Shown piece by piece: positions 1-11,740 of a stretch of DNA of 64,000 nt (its first letter is position 1; every line of letters starts with the position of its first letter). Below the pieces are notes generated by a model that saw only the letters and a list, made by a program, of their open reading frames with translations, was not told the origin of the DNA and searched no databases. Made by a program: the position numbers and the translations under genes. The stretch is from the NCBI GenBank assembly GCA_944990035.1, contig CALYLX010000035.1, positions 124,001 through 188,000 of the forward strand, given 5' to 3'. This stretch comes from Clitopilus passeckerianus (taxonomy: Eukaryota > Basidiomycota > Agaricomycetes > Agaricales > Entolomataceae).

Positions 1-2920
1 AACCAACCCCTTAACACCCAACACCCTCCCAACACTCAACCACCCCTCCAACCTCTCCCCAAACCGCGGCTTATACCTCTCCCTAACCTCATCCAACATC
101 CAATCCCTCCCTCCCGCTCCTCCCTCCCTTCCACCTCTCCCTAGTCCTCCTTCTCCCCCACCCGACCCTAGACCTATTCCCATCAACTCATCATACCCAT
201 CATCATCAAAGCCACCACCACCACCAATCCCACCAACCCCACCTATCCCACCCTCGTCATCGTCATCCGGAGACCCACCCCTCCCAACCTTCTCATCCAA
301 ATCCAAAATCGCACAAACCTCATCATCCACCTCGCTCCCTCCACCCCCAGGAGGAGCGCCACCGGGGAGCATACCGGGTGGGAGAGGGAGACCCATCATC
401 ATGGCTGCGAATGCCATTGGGTTGAGCGGGGGGACGTTTCCTCCTGGGCCACCTGGTCCCATTCCACCGCCTGGTCCTCCTCCACCGGGTCCGCCTGGTC
501 CGCCTCCAGGACCAAGACCAAAAGCGCCTCCGGCGAGGTCGATCCCAGAACTGAGAGAAGGACTTAGAACCCTTTCGGCCCAACTATCGATCCTATCCTT
601 CCTCTGCTGGCTATTCGCCGGCAGCTTCAAGATGTTTTGGAGTTCGGTGAGATTGAGAGGCGTCGAGGCAAGTCCAAAGGTAGACGTGACGGCTCGTGTG
701 AGGGATGTGATGGAGGCGGTGAGCTCGGATTCGAAGACGGTGAGGGATGTTAGTGGTTTGGGCGAGCTTTCAACGCCTGCGACTGCAACTAAGGGTGCGA
801 CTTCATCTTCTTTCGCTTTTCCTTTCCCTTCCTCAGCGGTTTTCGTGTTCGTTTTCTGCTCCAGAGCAGGAAGCACAACAGCAACCCCCATCCCAATATC
901 CCTATCCCCACCATCTCCCTCCCCATTCAACATCCACCCCCACCTCCTCCAACACTTCCTCGCCCTCTCCACGTCGAAATTATACACCCAAATCCTCAGC
1001 GCAGCCTTCACCGTCTCCCGACTATTCCCCTGATTCCTCTCGAGCGTTTGGGTGAGCCAGCGTTCGACGACTTCTGGGGATTCGATCGTCCCGGGAATCG
1101 TTGTTTGAGGTGAAGACAGAGAGGCGATCGCAGCTCGAACGATTGAGACACCACCACCAACATGCCTCGCCAACTCGCCAATAACCCTCCACCCACTCAA
1201 ACTCGGCCTCGTCTCAAACTTCTCCTTCAACCTTTCCATCACCAAGTGGTACAAGACCAGCCTGGAGGTGTTCTGTCGTTGAGACCAGTAGGGAGCGTGG
1301 TGTGGGCATGTGCAGGGTTTGTGGATGTGTGTTGGGTTCGATTTGGTGCGAGGGATGGGGGAAGAGGGAGAGGAGGAGGAAGAATCAGAGTTGGCGCGGT
1401 CGGACCATTGGTCTTCGTCGACTGGCGTGGGAGGGGATAAGCCGGTGTCGTTCGACTTCTGCTTCTCCTTCTTCGTCACAGAAGCCGTAGAACGACCATC
1501 GGTAGTCACAGTAAGATCCTTCACCTCGTCATATTCACCATCGTCATCCGTCGTGACGTAGTCGCCTTCATCTTCGTCTTTATCCTCCTCGGAGTCATCC
1601 TCGGAATCGGTTGGATCTTCATCGAGATCAAGTAATTCATCTAGCTGATCCTCCAGATCTTCCATGTCGTCATCGATTTCTGGGTTGCGAAGATCGTAGC
1701 CTGTAGAATAGAGGGTATGATTAGTAAATGTTCGATAGGAATAGAATAATAGAAGAATAGAGACTCGAAAAAAACGCGCATTCATGGCCCACCTCTCCCA
1801 GTGAACGTAAAGGACCGAAAGACCAAAAGCTCATACTCACCGCCATCAACCAACCCCTCAACCCCACCCCCATTCTCCCCAATCGCTTCCTCAACATCCT
1901 CCACCATCTCCCTCATCGTCCTATCCCCCTTCCCGCGACTCTCGCGACTTCCGTATGCAGCCATAGAGACGAACAAGTCTCGCCATATCCAGAGAAGAAC
2001 AGAGTTGAGCTGTTGAGGACCGTGGAGGTGGAAGGTTTTGACGGTTGTGGAGAGGGAGGATGAGTCGGAATCGAGTTCTTCGTCTTCGTATTCCACGTCA
2101 CCCATCGTCTTCCATTTTCGTTGCCGTTTCGATTTCTTCCCAGATGTCTCCGTCGTCGTATCCCCCGCCAATGAAGAATCATCAAACGGCCCAACCCTCG
2201 GCACCCTCAACCTAACCACAATCCTACAATTCACAATCGCACATCCACACCCGCTCCCAGGTCCCATACCAAACATCCCACCCCCCGGACTCCCAAGGCC
2301 AGGTATATCCAACACCCTCCGCGCCCACCTTAATATCTCCAAAAGACACTCATGTCCTTCTAAATACCGTTCCCTCCATACCCATACGCAGACCCATACA
2401 TCCTCCATCCACTTCGCCAAGGTGCGGAAATATTCGTGTACGAGCTCGGAGTGCGAGAGTGAGGTGAGGAGGGAGGGTAAGGGTGGTGTTGTTTGGTAGG
2501 ATGTGAACGGGGAGGAGGAGGATGAGGAGGGCATGGAGGACAGTTTGGAGAAGAGGGAGAGTTGGGAGAGGAGGTAGGTTAGTGTGTTGTGATAGGTGGA
2601 CATCGAGATTGAGGGGAGGGGACGGAGGGTGTGAGAGAGGGTGGATGTGTGTGTGAGGACTGTAAACGCGTTCGGTCAGAGATTAGGAGGGGAGGGAGGA
2701 GAGGGGACCTACGATCTTGGACGACGGCATTATCCTCCCCTAGCTCATCCATTAGTTTGCCTAACTTTTCTTCTACCAATCGCCGTTGGCTTTCTTTCGG
2801 GAGGTCATGGTACAATGTCAGAAACCTCCATATCTCGTTAATTTTCCCCTGAAAAGATAAGATATTGTGTACATACCGCTGGCTAGCCGTCGTCTTCAAC
2901 TCGGTGTCGCTGTCTTTCAT
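1..2920 (-). CDS. G1: large acidic/Gly-rich protein of unknown function (3' end beyond window)
   Basis: I do not recognise this protein. The model has three exons: 2920-2713 (69 codons plus 1 nt, ATG followed by K-D-S-D-T-E-L-K), 2659-1841 and 1700 to the left edge. The introns are 2660-2712 (53 nt, GTAGGT..TTTACAG) and 1701-1840 (140 nt, GTGAGT..CTACAG), and frames match across both. The N-terminal ~70 residues look helical (KINEIWRFL, RRLVEEKLGKLMDEL). A Ser-rich stretch and a WMEDVWVCVWVWRERYLEGH segment follow. Further on are an acidic Asp/Glu tract (LDEDPTDSEDDSEEDKDEDE), a folded-looking part (VVERWLTQTLERN, AALRIWVYNFDVERARKCW), a Gly/Pro/Met-rich stretch and more Gly-rich acidic sequence. 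The TTG upstream of the chosen ATG is not used. A 28-nt intron-like string lies at the R-Y-V-H-N-I-L-S-F-Q segment but the frame is open through it. Pieces of this gene recur at 11.1, 16.0 and 21.4 kb. Confidence 0.75.
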
Positions 2921-3018
2921 GATCGCTGATGAAAAGAGACAGGCGACGACGGACAAGCGCTGGTCGGCGACGGTTGGGGAAACTGCGTCGGGACTCGGAA
3001 TTGCGACATCAATTGGAG

Positions 3019-3066
3019 CACGTGGCAGGCGCTTAGCGTCTAGGGTTAAGAGTTCGAAAGGCGCTC
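3019..3066. promoter_or_regulatory. CACGTG box plus conserved ~40-nt module upstream of G1
   Basis: An E-box CACGTG (3019-3024) is followed by a GC-bounded element at 3028-3066 containing TCTAGGGTTAAGAGTTCG. It lies about 100 bp upstream of the G1 start codon (minus strand). The same two-part arrangement caps the 5' side of the spacer repeats at 8.6, 13.9, 34.3 and 40.6 kb, so it is probably a shared promoter element. Here the gap between box and element is shorter than elsewhere. Confidence 0.55.
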
Positions 3067-3600
3067 ATGGGCGAGCATCAACCCTGTACTGGGTTCCTGC
3101 TTCTAACCGTGGCCTCCAAAGCTATAAAGTCCAATGCCTCTGATTCCTACTCCAAGTCCGATTCGCCCTATTCCCGGCTCTGCCAGTGGTCTATATAGTC
3201 TAGCTGCATCCTCAGTGTGAAACTCGCAGGGTTTCTGAAGCCTCCAGCTTTGGCGACAACACTTTTCCTTGAAGACTCGATTCGACACTCACATTTTCTA
3301 TTCATTTCCGCCCGTCTCACCGCCGCCCAGTTCGGTTCATCGTAAGACCTTACCAGCATATTTTATATTGTCTACCAAGTCTGATATCCCACGCGTTGAA
3401 GGGCTCCCCTTGATGTTCAGGATCCAGTGTAGCAAACGTCCGGCGAGGAATTAGGCGTATACATAGGAAAGGTCTCGACGTCTACAAATACAGAGAACTA
3501 ATATGAATGGACACGGATAGATATGAACAACAGCCATTGCTTGGGCTGCATGAATACGTAGAACGATGGGAGTAAGATAACGGGCACACCTTCCAATCCT
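3067..3600. repeat. Intergenic repeat between G1 and NAC1 (duplicated at 16.3-16.8 kb)
   Basis: No gene is seen. The sequence from about 3150 to 3600 is closely matched at 16311-16836 and in part at 41.8-42.05 kb, including GGCTCCCCTTGATG and the stretch just after the NACHT stop codon with GGACACGGATA. It is the 3' flank of the NACHT genes that carry a basic tail. Confidence 0.6.
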
Positions 3601-5912
3601 TCAACGTCTCCGCTTCTGATTACTGTTATCAGCAGCTTGCTTCAATTCCTTCTTCCCGCCGGTGCGAGCCTTGACCACAGACGCTGGCTTAACCATCTGT
3701 GGGTGGGGTGCATCGTTAGGTACCGACTTCGCCATGGAACGAGTGGTGCGTTGAGAGCCAGAAGCGTTGACGGGGGTTGGTGGAGAATCGACTTCGCGAC
3801 CTCGCTTCTTTGAGTTGCCGCGGAGGGGTTTGGGTGGTGCTGTACTAACGTCGTACATGTCTGCCTGTGTTGTAGCTGACAGTTCATCAGCATGTCCATC
3901 CCAGGGTGTTGGAGGTGCATCAAATCCGGATGGGAGGCTGAAGTATTGTTGATTCAACGAAAGAGAGAACGTAGATGGTGGACGCCGCTCAGGGCAAACA
4001 ATCTCTCCACCCCGGAGTTCCCATCCCTCAATGAATGTCTTGAGGTTGCGGACCCCGTGTTTCTACAAGAAGAAAGTCAGATTTGGTGGGAGCGGCCCTT
4101 GATTATGGCTTCACACCTGTAAGTACGCTAGGATAATTTTAATTCCACCATCACTTGAGAGCCACTCCTCGCGCAACGATTTCTCAAGCCCTTGGCAATT
4201 TCGTTCCACCCCAAAATGTGCTGAGTTCGCGCTACGAACATAATCTGCGAACATTTCCTCGTCTTCTCCGATCAAAGCTGTCAACCCTTTGACAAAACCT
4301 TGAGGTGGAGAAAGTTTGTCACCATTGAGGTGCACAAGTAGGTCAAGTGTGAACCCGTCAGCCACATACCCTAGCTCGGCCCCCAAATCTGGTTGTAGAG
4401 ACTGTATAAAAACATGCTTCAACCAAATTGGCAGAAGCCGAGAAACTGCCGCATCCTTCTCAACACAGAAAGAGCCAGATCGGGACCGGTTTGTAAGGAA
4501 TTCGCTGAATGAGGCATGGATGAATCGAATAGGAGCCTCCTTCGATGGGTTTTCGGAGGGAATCTCTAGGATTGAGTGGAGATCGACAAGGTGAGTGTAC
4601 GTAAGAGATCCAGAAGGTAGGAAGAAGTAGCGTTCCAAGGAGACAGGGGACAGGGAATTGCAGTCGACAAACATCCCCCGTGGATCTAGAAATCGTGGGT
4701 AGCACATTATCTCAAAGATGGTGTGAACAACGGGAAGTGACTCTGGCACCACTGAGCGCATGATGAGCATATACAATGCATCAAGCTCAGCAAATGGTGA
4801 ATCTTTTGCGTCTGTTATGGTTTGAATGTTCAAGATGGCTTCGAGAGAGGCTCTGGGGTCCTGTCGAGGACGCTTCAAATATCGGGCTGCGGTGGAAGCG
4901 TAAATGAAGTGACCAGAGGATTTCTGGATAAGTGTGGTAATAGTGCCTTCTGGTGGCCATGATGAATCTCGGAGATAGGGGTGGTTGTGTCGGAGCTCAT
5001 CGAAGCTGCAATTGAGGAATAGTTCGATATCGGCGTTTGGGTTTTGCGTATCATCCAAGGCAATGGTGCGTGTTAAATTTGTGAGGGGGATACACGAGAA
5101 ACTGTTGCGAATTTGGTGTTCCGGGCGGCTGGCAACAAGGAAGCGAATCGGACAATTGGCCTGGCTTGCATAGAATGTGATTGCCTCGAGTATCTCGCGC
5201 TGCTGAGCCTCGTGGTCCTTCCCAGTGATTTTCTGACAGCACTCATCCAACCCGTCTATCACGACAACCTGTTGCCCCAAACCGCCCTCTGAACCTGCGG
5301 CGGTTAGTGGTTGAATAATGAGCTCCTCCATCTGATGCGAGAGGCCTTTTCTGAATAGGCCCATGTCCTTGAGAATCGCGTGTTCTATGTGTGGCCGAGT
5401 TGACGGGATAGATAGCGTAAGTTGGTACGCAAGTGTCGGAATGAGATGGGTGTTCTCGTTGCGACCGGCCGCGGTTCGTGAAAAGAAAAAACTGGCCGCC
5501 AAAATCTTCAGCCTTGCCCATCGTTCTGCAGATGTCTGCGCTATGGCGGATTTCCCCGCCCCCATTGCGCCGCGCAGCCACATGATAGGCTTCGAGGAGT
5601 CATCAAGCCCTTGAGCCCAACGATCGATGCTGCCTAGGACAGCTTTTCGGGTATCTTTATGACATTTTGGAGGGTCAAAGCGTTCGTCGGAGTTGAATAA
5701 AGCTCCAAATGCGACATGGTTTTCAAGGATTTCCATAGCATCTGCAGATTCGTGAGCTGACGCCGATCTGTGGTAAGGCTCAACTTACCTTTGGGCGGAA
5801 CTTGGTTTTGCGTAATGTGGAGATTCATATCCCGCGAACTCGTAAGCGTGGAACCTTGGACGTTGAGGTTGCCATTGATTCCCTTGTTGCGGTCGTCCTC
5901 TGGCGGCTGCAT
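3601..5912 (-). CDS. NAC1: NACHT-domain STAND NTPase with basic C-terminal tail
   Basis: Predicted NLR-like STAND P-loop NTPase, about 736 aa, from three exons: 5912-5789, 5741-4117 and 4062-3601. The introns are 47 nt (GTAAGT..CTGCAG) and 54 nt (GTGTGA..TTGTAG); phases match. Residues 15-35 hold the shared motif (VQGSTLTSSRDMNLHITQN). Walker A is GAMGAGKS near residues 99-106 and Walker B is VVVIDGLDE near 200-208, followed by RFLVASRPEHQI. The rest of exon 2 is the helical region common in basidiomycete NACHT proteins (LVDLHSILEIPSE, RFIHASFSEFLTNRSRSGSF). No ankyrin, WD40, TPR or LRR repeats are visible. Exon 3 encodes a 153-aa tail (EGWELRGGEIVCPERR; PPTPWDGHADELSATTQ) ending in basic clusters (NSKKRGRE; GGKKELKQ; QKRRR), like a bipartite nuclear signal. 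ATP binding and oligomerisation are family knowledge; the ligand is unknown. Confidence 0.9.
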
Positions 5913-8622
5913 TGGTAAAAGTACAAGGACAAGGAACTCGGCGCCTATTCACAGGATTGCCTACCCTTGACACCTGCCACGAGGCAACCATGCACAGGTA
6001 ACCGTGATCACGTTGTGGTTAGGAATGTAAGAAGTTTACTAGATACAGACGCCGACAAAAACATTTAAACAAGTGCAGGTTTCGTAGTAAGCAAAGGTCC
6101 CGTCGAGCTAATGCTAAGATGTGAACGTGCTGAGTAGGCGAACATGACGTGCATCCTAATCCACAGGTCTATCGATCTTCACCAACACAGCACCCTCTTC
6201 CGATGACTATAAACCCCAAGCCCAACCCTCTCGGACTTCCCAGCCTCTTCGTGTAGTGCCCTTTGCACAAGTGCATGTCAGCATCAGCGTCGATATCCTG
6301 GTTCTTCATGCGGTATTATCTCCTTCTCTGCCTCCATAGGTAGACGGAGATCCGCGAAATACTTGGCTGCTGGGGAAAGCAAGGGCATCGAGGGTACCGT
6401 CAGGGATAAGCTGTGGGCTCGTGGATGGAGGACTGACATGAGGGGAGCCAGGGAAAACGCATCCGACGGTATGCTCCAACCAACGGGCAAGAGCTTCGAG
6501 GTGTTGAGGTGGGTTGGGGGTGCTCGTTGATTGCTGTATCTGTCGTACCCGCTACCCCTCCGTTGAAACGACCCAATTGAGGTGCCTTCTCGTTGTCTGC
6601 GTGGCGGTAGTCACAAGTTCCTTATCCTCCCGAATGACCGAAGCTTGATGTCGGCCAGACACGAAAATCTGACCTGGAGGCTGTTGCTGCACCGGAACAG
6701 AAGGCGAGAACTGGCCAGAACGAAAATAACGGGGTCTTGTGTTTGCAACCCCACGTGTCATTTCCGTGGGTCGAGATTGGTACGCCCTTCTTGTGGCTGG
6801 AAGGGTGTGCACGGGCCGGAAGAATCTCATAGCGAGCGGGAGGTGCCAGCCGAAATCCTGTTGTAGCTTCACGATCTATTCCGCTGAATGGCCGTGGGTT
6901 AACATTGGTAGACGGAAAAAGCGGGATAAACTTACGGTAAGGCACCTCCTCCTTTCCTTCCGTCGCTCCTTCTGACTTCCCTTCCGTATGTCGCCTGTCA
7001 CTAGTCATAGCGCATATGGTTGCGGAAACCTATCCACCAAAGTCATTGATTAGCCTACTTGTCTAAGAGTCGGAGAAGAGGATGAAAACCGTACCTAGAC
7101 CGTCACTGCATCATCCCAGATTGAAGCTCTCTTGGGCAACCTTCACCAAATATGGGATGACGTGCATTCAGAAGGCGCCGAGGGAGAAAATGGGGCGGGA
7201 AGAGACACGAGAACTGATTGGTAGTTGAAGAGAGGGGAAGGGTTGATGGGCAAGGATACGCCGCTTGATGGTGGGTGTCGGGAGGGGACGCTGGTGTTGG
7301 TGGTGGGGGAAATATTTGGTGTCGAGTTTGATTGCCAGGATTCTTGCGTCAGGTGGAACAGACGACGAGGTTACTGATATAGACGGTCGGGAGCCAGAGG
7401 ATGGGCAACTTGAAGGGGTTGGCGCTGAGTTCAATAGCTTGTGTTTCCTGCGACAGACGGGGGTATTGGCAAGCAAAATCTTGTAGCTGATCCATTGTTG
7501 AATAACGCGGTAACAACCGTGAATAGACGAGGGGGCAGGAGCTGCGAGAAGCCTTCTGTGCTGCAGCCGATAGCTGGGAACGTGCTTCGATGGCGTTCCT
7601 CCTTCTCTACGTAGTGCTTGCAGTCGACAGTGTACAGAAGAAGCCGGGCGTCCCTGCCTGGTGGCGTAAGAGACGTCGGGTTGGATACGTGTTGCGAGCG
7701 CCTGGTGCAGGCATGCCTATCATCACATAGCTGGTACACTTCAGCTTTTGTTGATAACGCCTAAATACGCAGAATTGAGTAGAGAGAGCAAGGAAAGATG
7801 CAAGGGCGTACCTTTGTCGACATTCCTTCTTGATTTCTTCATCCAGGAAGATCGGGTGTGTTAGGGAGAGGGGTTCACGAAGGAGAACGTTATGCAGGTC
7901 ACGACTTCGTAATACCAGCTCGAAGTGCTACAGCGGTTAGAAGCCAAGGTAGGATGCCGACGGCAAGGTGGGCGACAAAGACGTCATCCACTGGTACCAG
8001 GTAAGTGAGTGAGCTTTATGGAGCCGCATGCTACACGATAAGTCAGTATTAGATGAAGTCGACGTTGCATGTAATGCGCACCAAGGGTGTGGTGGATCTT
8101 GCAATAGAAGGCCATACATTGGTTGTGGCAGCCCACTCCACTGCTCAGATTACATCGTATTAAGGGAACTGAGTCTTCGACGCATGAAAACGTGAAGCTA
8201 GTTGAGAATGTAGTGGTAGGAGGCGTGTTGTTGCGGAAAATGAACTTTGCAGTCGAATTCGAGTTTTGGTGGAAACTTTCATCGGGTGTTTTGAACCGGA
8301 TGTCTTGGGACGAGGGAGAGGTATGTTCAGAATCCAGCGCTGGATGGGAGAAGGTGTCGAAGAGTTGAAGATGATACGTAAGGTTCTATTGCAAATCATG
8401 GATCGTGAGCGTGAGCCCATGAGAGCAACATCCGAGGAAAAAGACGTACCATCCAGAATCATCTCTTCCTTCCGCAGAAAGCGCGCAAAGATCTGCAGTT
8501 TGAAGCACAAGTTTCAGCCGCCCAGGATACATCAAGCTTTAGGTTAAGGAGCGGAGAGATAGATCAGAAGGTGAGGAGGAATTCAGCAAACTGAGGAAAA
8601 CGAGCTTGGGAAATAGTTGGAG
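5913..8622. repeat. NAC1 5' flank and spacer repeat copy S1
   Basis: About 300 bp of NACHT upstream sequence is followed by the spacer block, a diverged repeat recurring after each NACHT unit. A landmark is AGCGAGCGGGAGGTGCCAGC at 6831-6850, matched with few changes near 12071, 20051, 26168, 32542 and 38862. On the minus strand, short stretches keep a frame between copies (for example DLHNVLLREPLSLTHPIFLDE near 7.9 kb), with splice-like borders, but stops and frameshifts break every copy. It is either a decayed multi-exon gene read right to left or a non-coding repeat. No intact product can be proposed. Confidence 0.6.
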
Positions 8623-8680
8623 CACGTGAGCCTGTTTGGTGGGCGCTTGTGGTCTAGGGTTAGGAGTTCGAAAGGCGCTC
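8623..8680. promoter_or_regulatory. CACGTG box plus conserved ~40-nt module (copy at S1)
   Basis: CACGTG at 8623-8628; 18 nt from its first base the element 8641-8680 begins, with core TGGTCTAGGGTTAGGAGTTC flanked by GCGC-type ends (GGGCGCT..AGGCGCTC). This is the reference copy: all parts are present and the spacing equals that at 13.85 and 34.31 kb. Confidence 0.55.
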
Positions 8681-10199
8681 TGATCAAATGAAGCTGTTCG
8701 ATCTATTCAAACTATCCTAACTAGCTCATCTCTCTCATCCACCCTCTCCATTCTACTATAGCATCGTCAGCACTGGGTACCGGGTAACCGAGGACTTTTA
8801 AGGCAAGACAGAGGAGCAGCGAGGACCGGGATGTTGAAAGTCGCTCTGGATCGTTGTTCTTCCTTTCTCAACTGTTCTCACTATTCTACCTATCTCATGT
8901 TCTTCAGCTCCGCCCACACGGAAGTACCACGCCCGCCCATACTCCATCCTAGTACCCTCGATACTGTGCTACCGAGGAGTAGGCTCAAGACTGGAAGCTG
9001 GCGCTCCGAACGCCGAACGACATTGAACCTGGAACAAGGGGTGACGGACGCACAGACACCTCGAAAGCAACAGAAGGAGCAAAAAACGGGCTCGTAGAAT
9101 TTGGAGTCTTCTTCCCCATGAACATCCTTCTCCGAAAGATTGGTCTAACGATTATTTTCAGTACACATCCTTTCGCCCATCCGCATCTCGATTCTATAGC
9201 TATCAAGAGGGCCAGACTTCGAATTTTCTGACTCAGTCTCTTCGATGACTGGTTCCTGTTTAACCTTCTGCGCGCTCCAGGCTGCATCCTGTGATTGCTT
9301 GTCGCTCTGAAAGCCGCTACTTATTGCGGTTCTGTTCCCACTATAAAGGAGACAGAAATCTCCTGTCGTTGAACCTACTCATATGCAGTAGGAACGTAGC
9401 TGCCGACACCGGATGGCTATTGATTAATACCACGGCTTCTCTCCTTTGCTCTGTTACCGTCATCCTAATCTCTCGCGAGGCTGTAGCATCAACTCGCCGT
9501 CGTCGTTTTCATAGACTGTGTTCCCCTCTTCAAGCTTCAAGGTGTACCTGTCGAATGCGAACATCCTACAGACTTTTTTACCTGCTTATCAGCGTCGAAC
9601 ATAACACGTTGGGATAGCTTCTTGATGTTCATGTATGGCTTTGTGCGTTCCGATGCTAAGGCAAACGACGGTTCTTTCTGTTTTAACTATCTATCTGATC
9701 CATACTATACTTGGGCTGCCGACGTTCTACTCTAGTTCTATGAAGGCACGAAATGAAAGGAAGTGCGGAGGAAGTGAAGAAGGCGGAGCCCTGATGGCCG
9801 TAACGCCATTACATATTCTCAGGACAGTGCTGCCCATAATACCCACATCAAAACGCCGAATTGACCACAATGCTACTTACGGTACTCACTTGGTCCTACT
9901 CGACTCGACAATTTGAAGAACTACCAGTGCTTTCTCAGTAGCCCCTTCGGTACCAGACACGGCCGCGTGCCATCACACGTGAGCTTTACCAATGGCCTCC
10001 TAATCGATCTGGATGTGGGCTTTTGAATAAGAACCGTATGAGCTTAAAAGCATCCACCCCTTCATCCACCCGCCCCCTCCACTCTCCATGGGTCCGTTGG
10101 GTTCTCTCTGTAGGTCACCTAGTCGTAATGCATGGAGTTGCAAGAACCGATCTATCAAAATCTTTAATCAATCTCCTTGTCTTGGATTCGTCGCAGATG
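8681..10199. other. Interval without a recognisable gene
   Basis: No supported gene. Open frames here are short and show no domain. It contains pyrimidine-rich runs of the kind also found 3' of other modules (CTATTC/CTAACT repeats near 8.7 and 8.9 kb). A NACHT gene would be expected here by the unit layout but none is present. Confidence 0.5.
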
Positions 10200-10990
10200 A
10201 GGAAAATCATACCCAAGAACCAGTCATAATTCGTCATCTTAAATTGAGGTTCTCTCCCAGGCGACCTTCACCCCATGTTCTGAACCGAATATCTGGCGGG
10301 AGATCATGGCGGCGTGTGTTCTGAAGACGCAGAGTCGAAGATGGGTCGTGAAGTTGAGATACCGAAGAGACGCTCGAGGAGAGAGGAAGGGTTGATCGAC
10401 CGGTTCAGGACTTGATGTTGTGCGAATGAGAACGGGGGCGTTGATTTTGGGTAAAGGGAGATCGTGTTGTTGGGTCTAATGACCGAGGCCCTCATGTCAG
10501 GTGGGATGCAACGAGCAGCAGCAAAGGTTTTGTTGTCAGATAGGGCAACGACGACCGTGAAACTGCAAGACGGCCTGGGCTCTTCAATGACTCCTAGCGG
10601 TTGCCACCAACTGCGCCCAAACGTTCAGAATCCAAGGCAGCGTAGTTCAGCAAGCTCAGTCAACAGCTACAGAAGACGCCAGATATTCTCCCTTGGCGGC
10701 AGAGAAAGGGTTGAGTTGGGTAGAATGTCGTGAGCAGCGGGTGCGGGTATGCCTGCACAGAGCTGATATAGGTCTGCTTTGGGGTATTGAGACGAGTTTC
10801 GGTCTAAAGACCCCGAATTAGGCTGAGGAGGCGCAGAAAAGTCGGTGAGGAGGACATTCCTTCTTCGAGAATTCCTCGGGATGACGAGAGTAGGACATTC
10901 GGGAGGATGTATCAAAGAGCATTAAGATGACAAGGAATCTATTCCTCAATTATGAGCGAGAGATCTCAGGATGTTGAGAGAAGAACGCAG
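10200..10990. repeat. Partial spacer repeat copy S2
   Basis: Homologous to the central part of the spacers: the order of landmarks (GGCGACCTTCACC, then CGAGGAGAGAGGAAGGGTTGA, then CCTGGGCTCTTCAATGACTC) matches S1, S4 and S6. It lacks the ~40-nt module and is truncated on both sides. Confidence 0.5.
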
Positions 10991-11146
10991 GCGCACCATG
11001 AGTAATCATCCCTCTGTACTTCAGACATGTGCTTGGCATTTCGCAGTTTGGCTACCTTGCAGAATGAGCATACATTAAAGGCTCGTCCCAAAAAGCGGAG
11101 GGGCTGACGTGAAGGTGAGGTTCAAGAGAAAATCAGGAAACATCGT

Positions 11147-11740
11147 ACTCACCACTACCAACCACCCTCTCAACCCCACCCCCATTCTCGCCAATCGCCT
11201 CCTCAACATCCTCCACCATCTCCTTCATCGTTCTATCCCCTTCCCGCGACTTTTGCGACTCCCATAAGCCGCCATAGAGACGAACAAGTCTCGCCATATC
11301 TAAAGAAGAACAGAGTTCAGCTGTTGCGGACCGTGAAGGTGGAATGTTTTGACGGTGATGGAGAGGGATGATGAGTCGGGGTCGAGTTCTTCCTCTTCGT
11401 ATTCCACGTCGCCCATCGTCTTCCACTTCCTTTTCCTCGTCTCTTTCTCTCCCGATCTCGATCTCTCCGTCTTCGTATCTCCCGCCACCCCAGGATCGTC
11501 AGAGTCAAACGGCCCAACCCTCGGCACCCTCAACCTAACCACAATCCTACAATTCACAATCGCACATCCACACCCGCTCCCAGGTCCCATCCCGAACATC
11601 CCACCCCCCGGACTCCCAAGGCCAGGTATATCCAACACCCTCCGTGCCCATCTTAATATCTCCAAAAGACACTCATGTCCTTCTAAATACCTCTCCCGCC
11701 ATACCCATACGCAGACCCATACATCCTCCATCCACTTCGC
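11147..11740 (-). pseudogene. Internal fragment of G1 (exon 2 relic)
   Basis: Near-identical copy of G1 positions about 1836-2418 (most of exon 2, including the GTGAGT donor). It encodes the same KWMEDVWVCVWVWRERYLEG and VPRVGPF segments but carries a TGG to TAG change (G1 SVLLW becomes SVLL-stop) and, further on, a one-base loss in the GKGDRT region. It joins spacer sequence directly at 11741 (TGGGGAAAGC), so it was captured by the array by duplication and then cut off. It cannot encode a G1 protein. Confidence 0.85.

Noticed and set aside
401..1033. 210-codon plus-strand Pro-rich frame
   Set aside because: Antisense to the Gly-rich part of G1, which is supported by splice sites and by duplicated fragments elsewhere.
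2851..2880. 28-nt intron (GTATGT..TTTTCAG) in G1 exon 1
   Set aside because: The motifs look good, but the length is below what the spliceosome normally handles and the frame is open through it.
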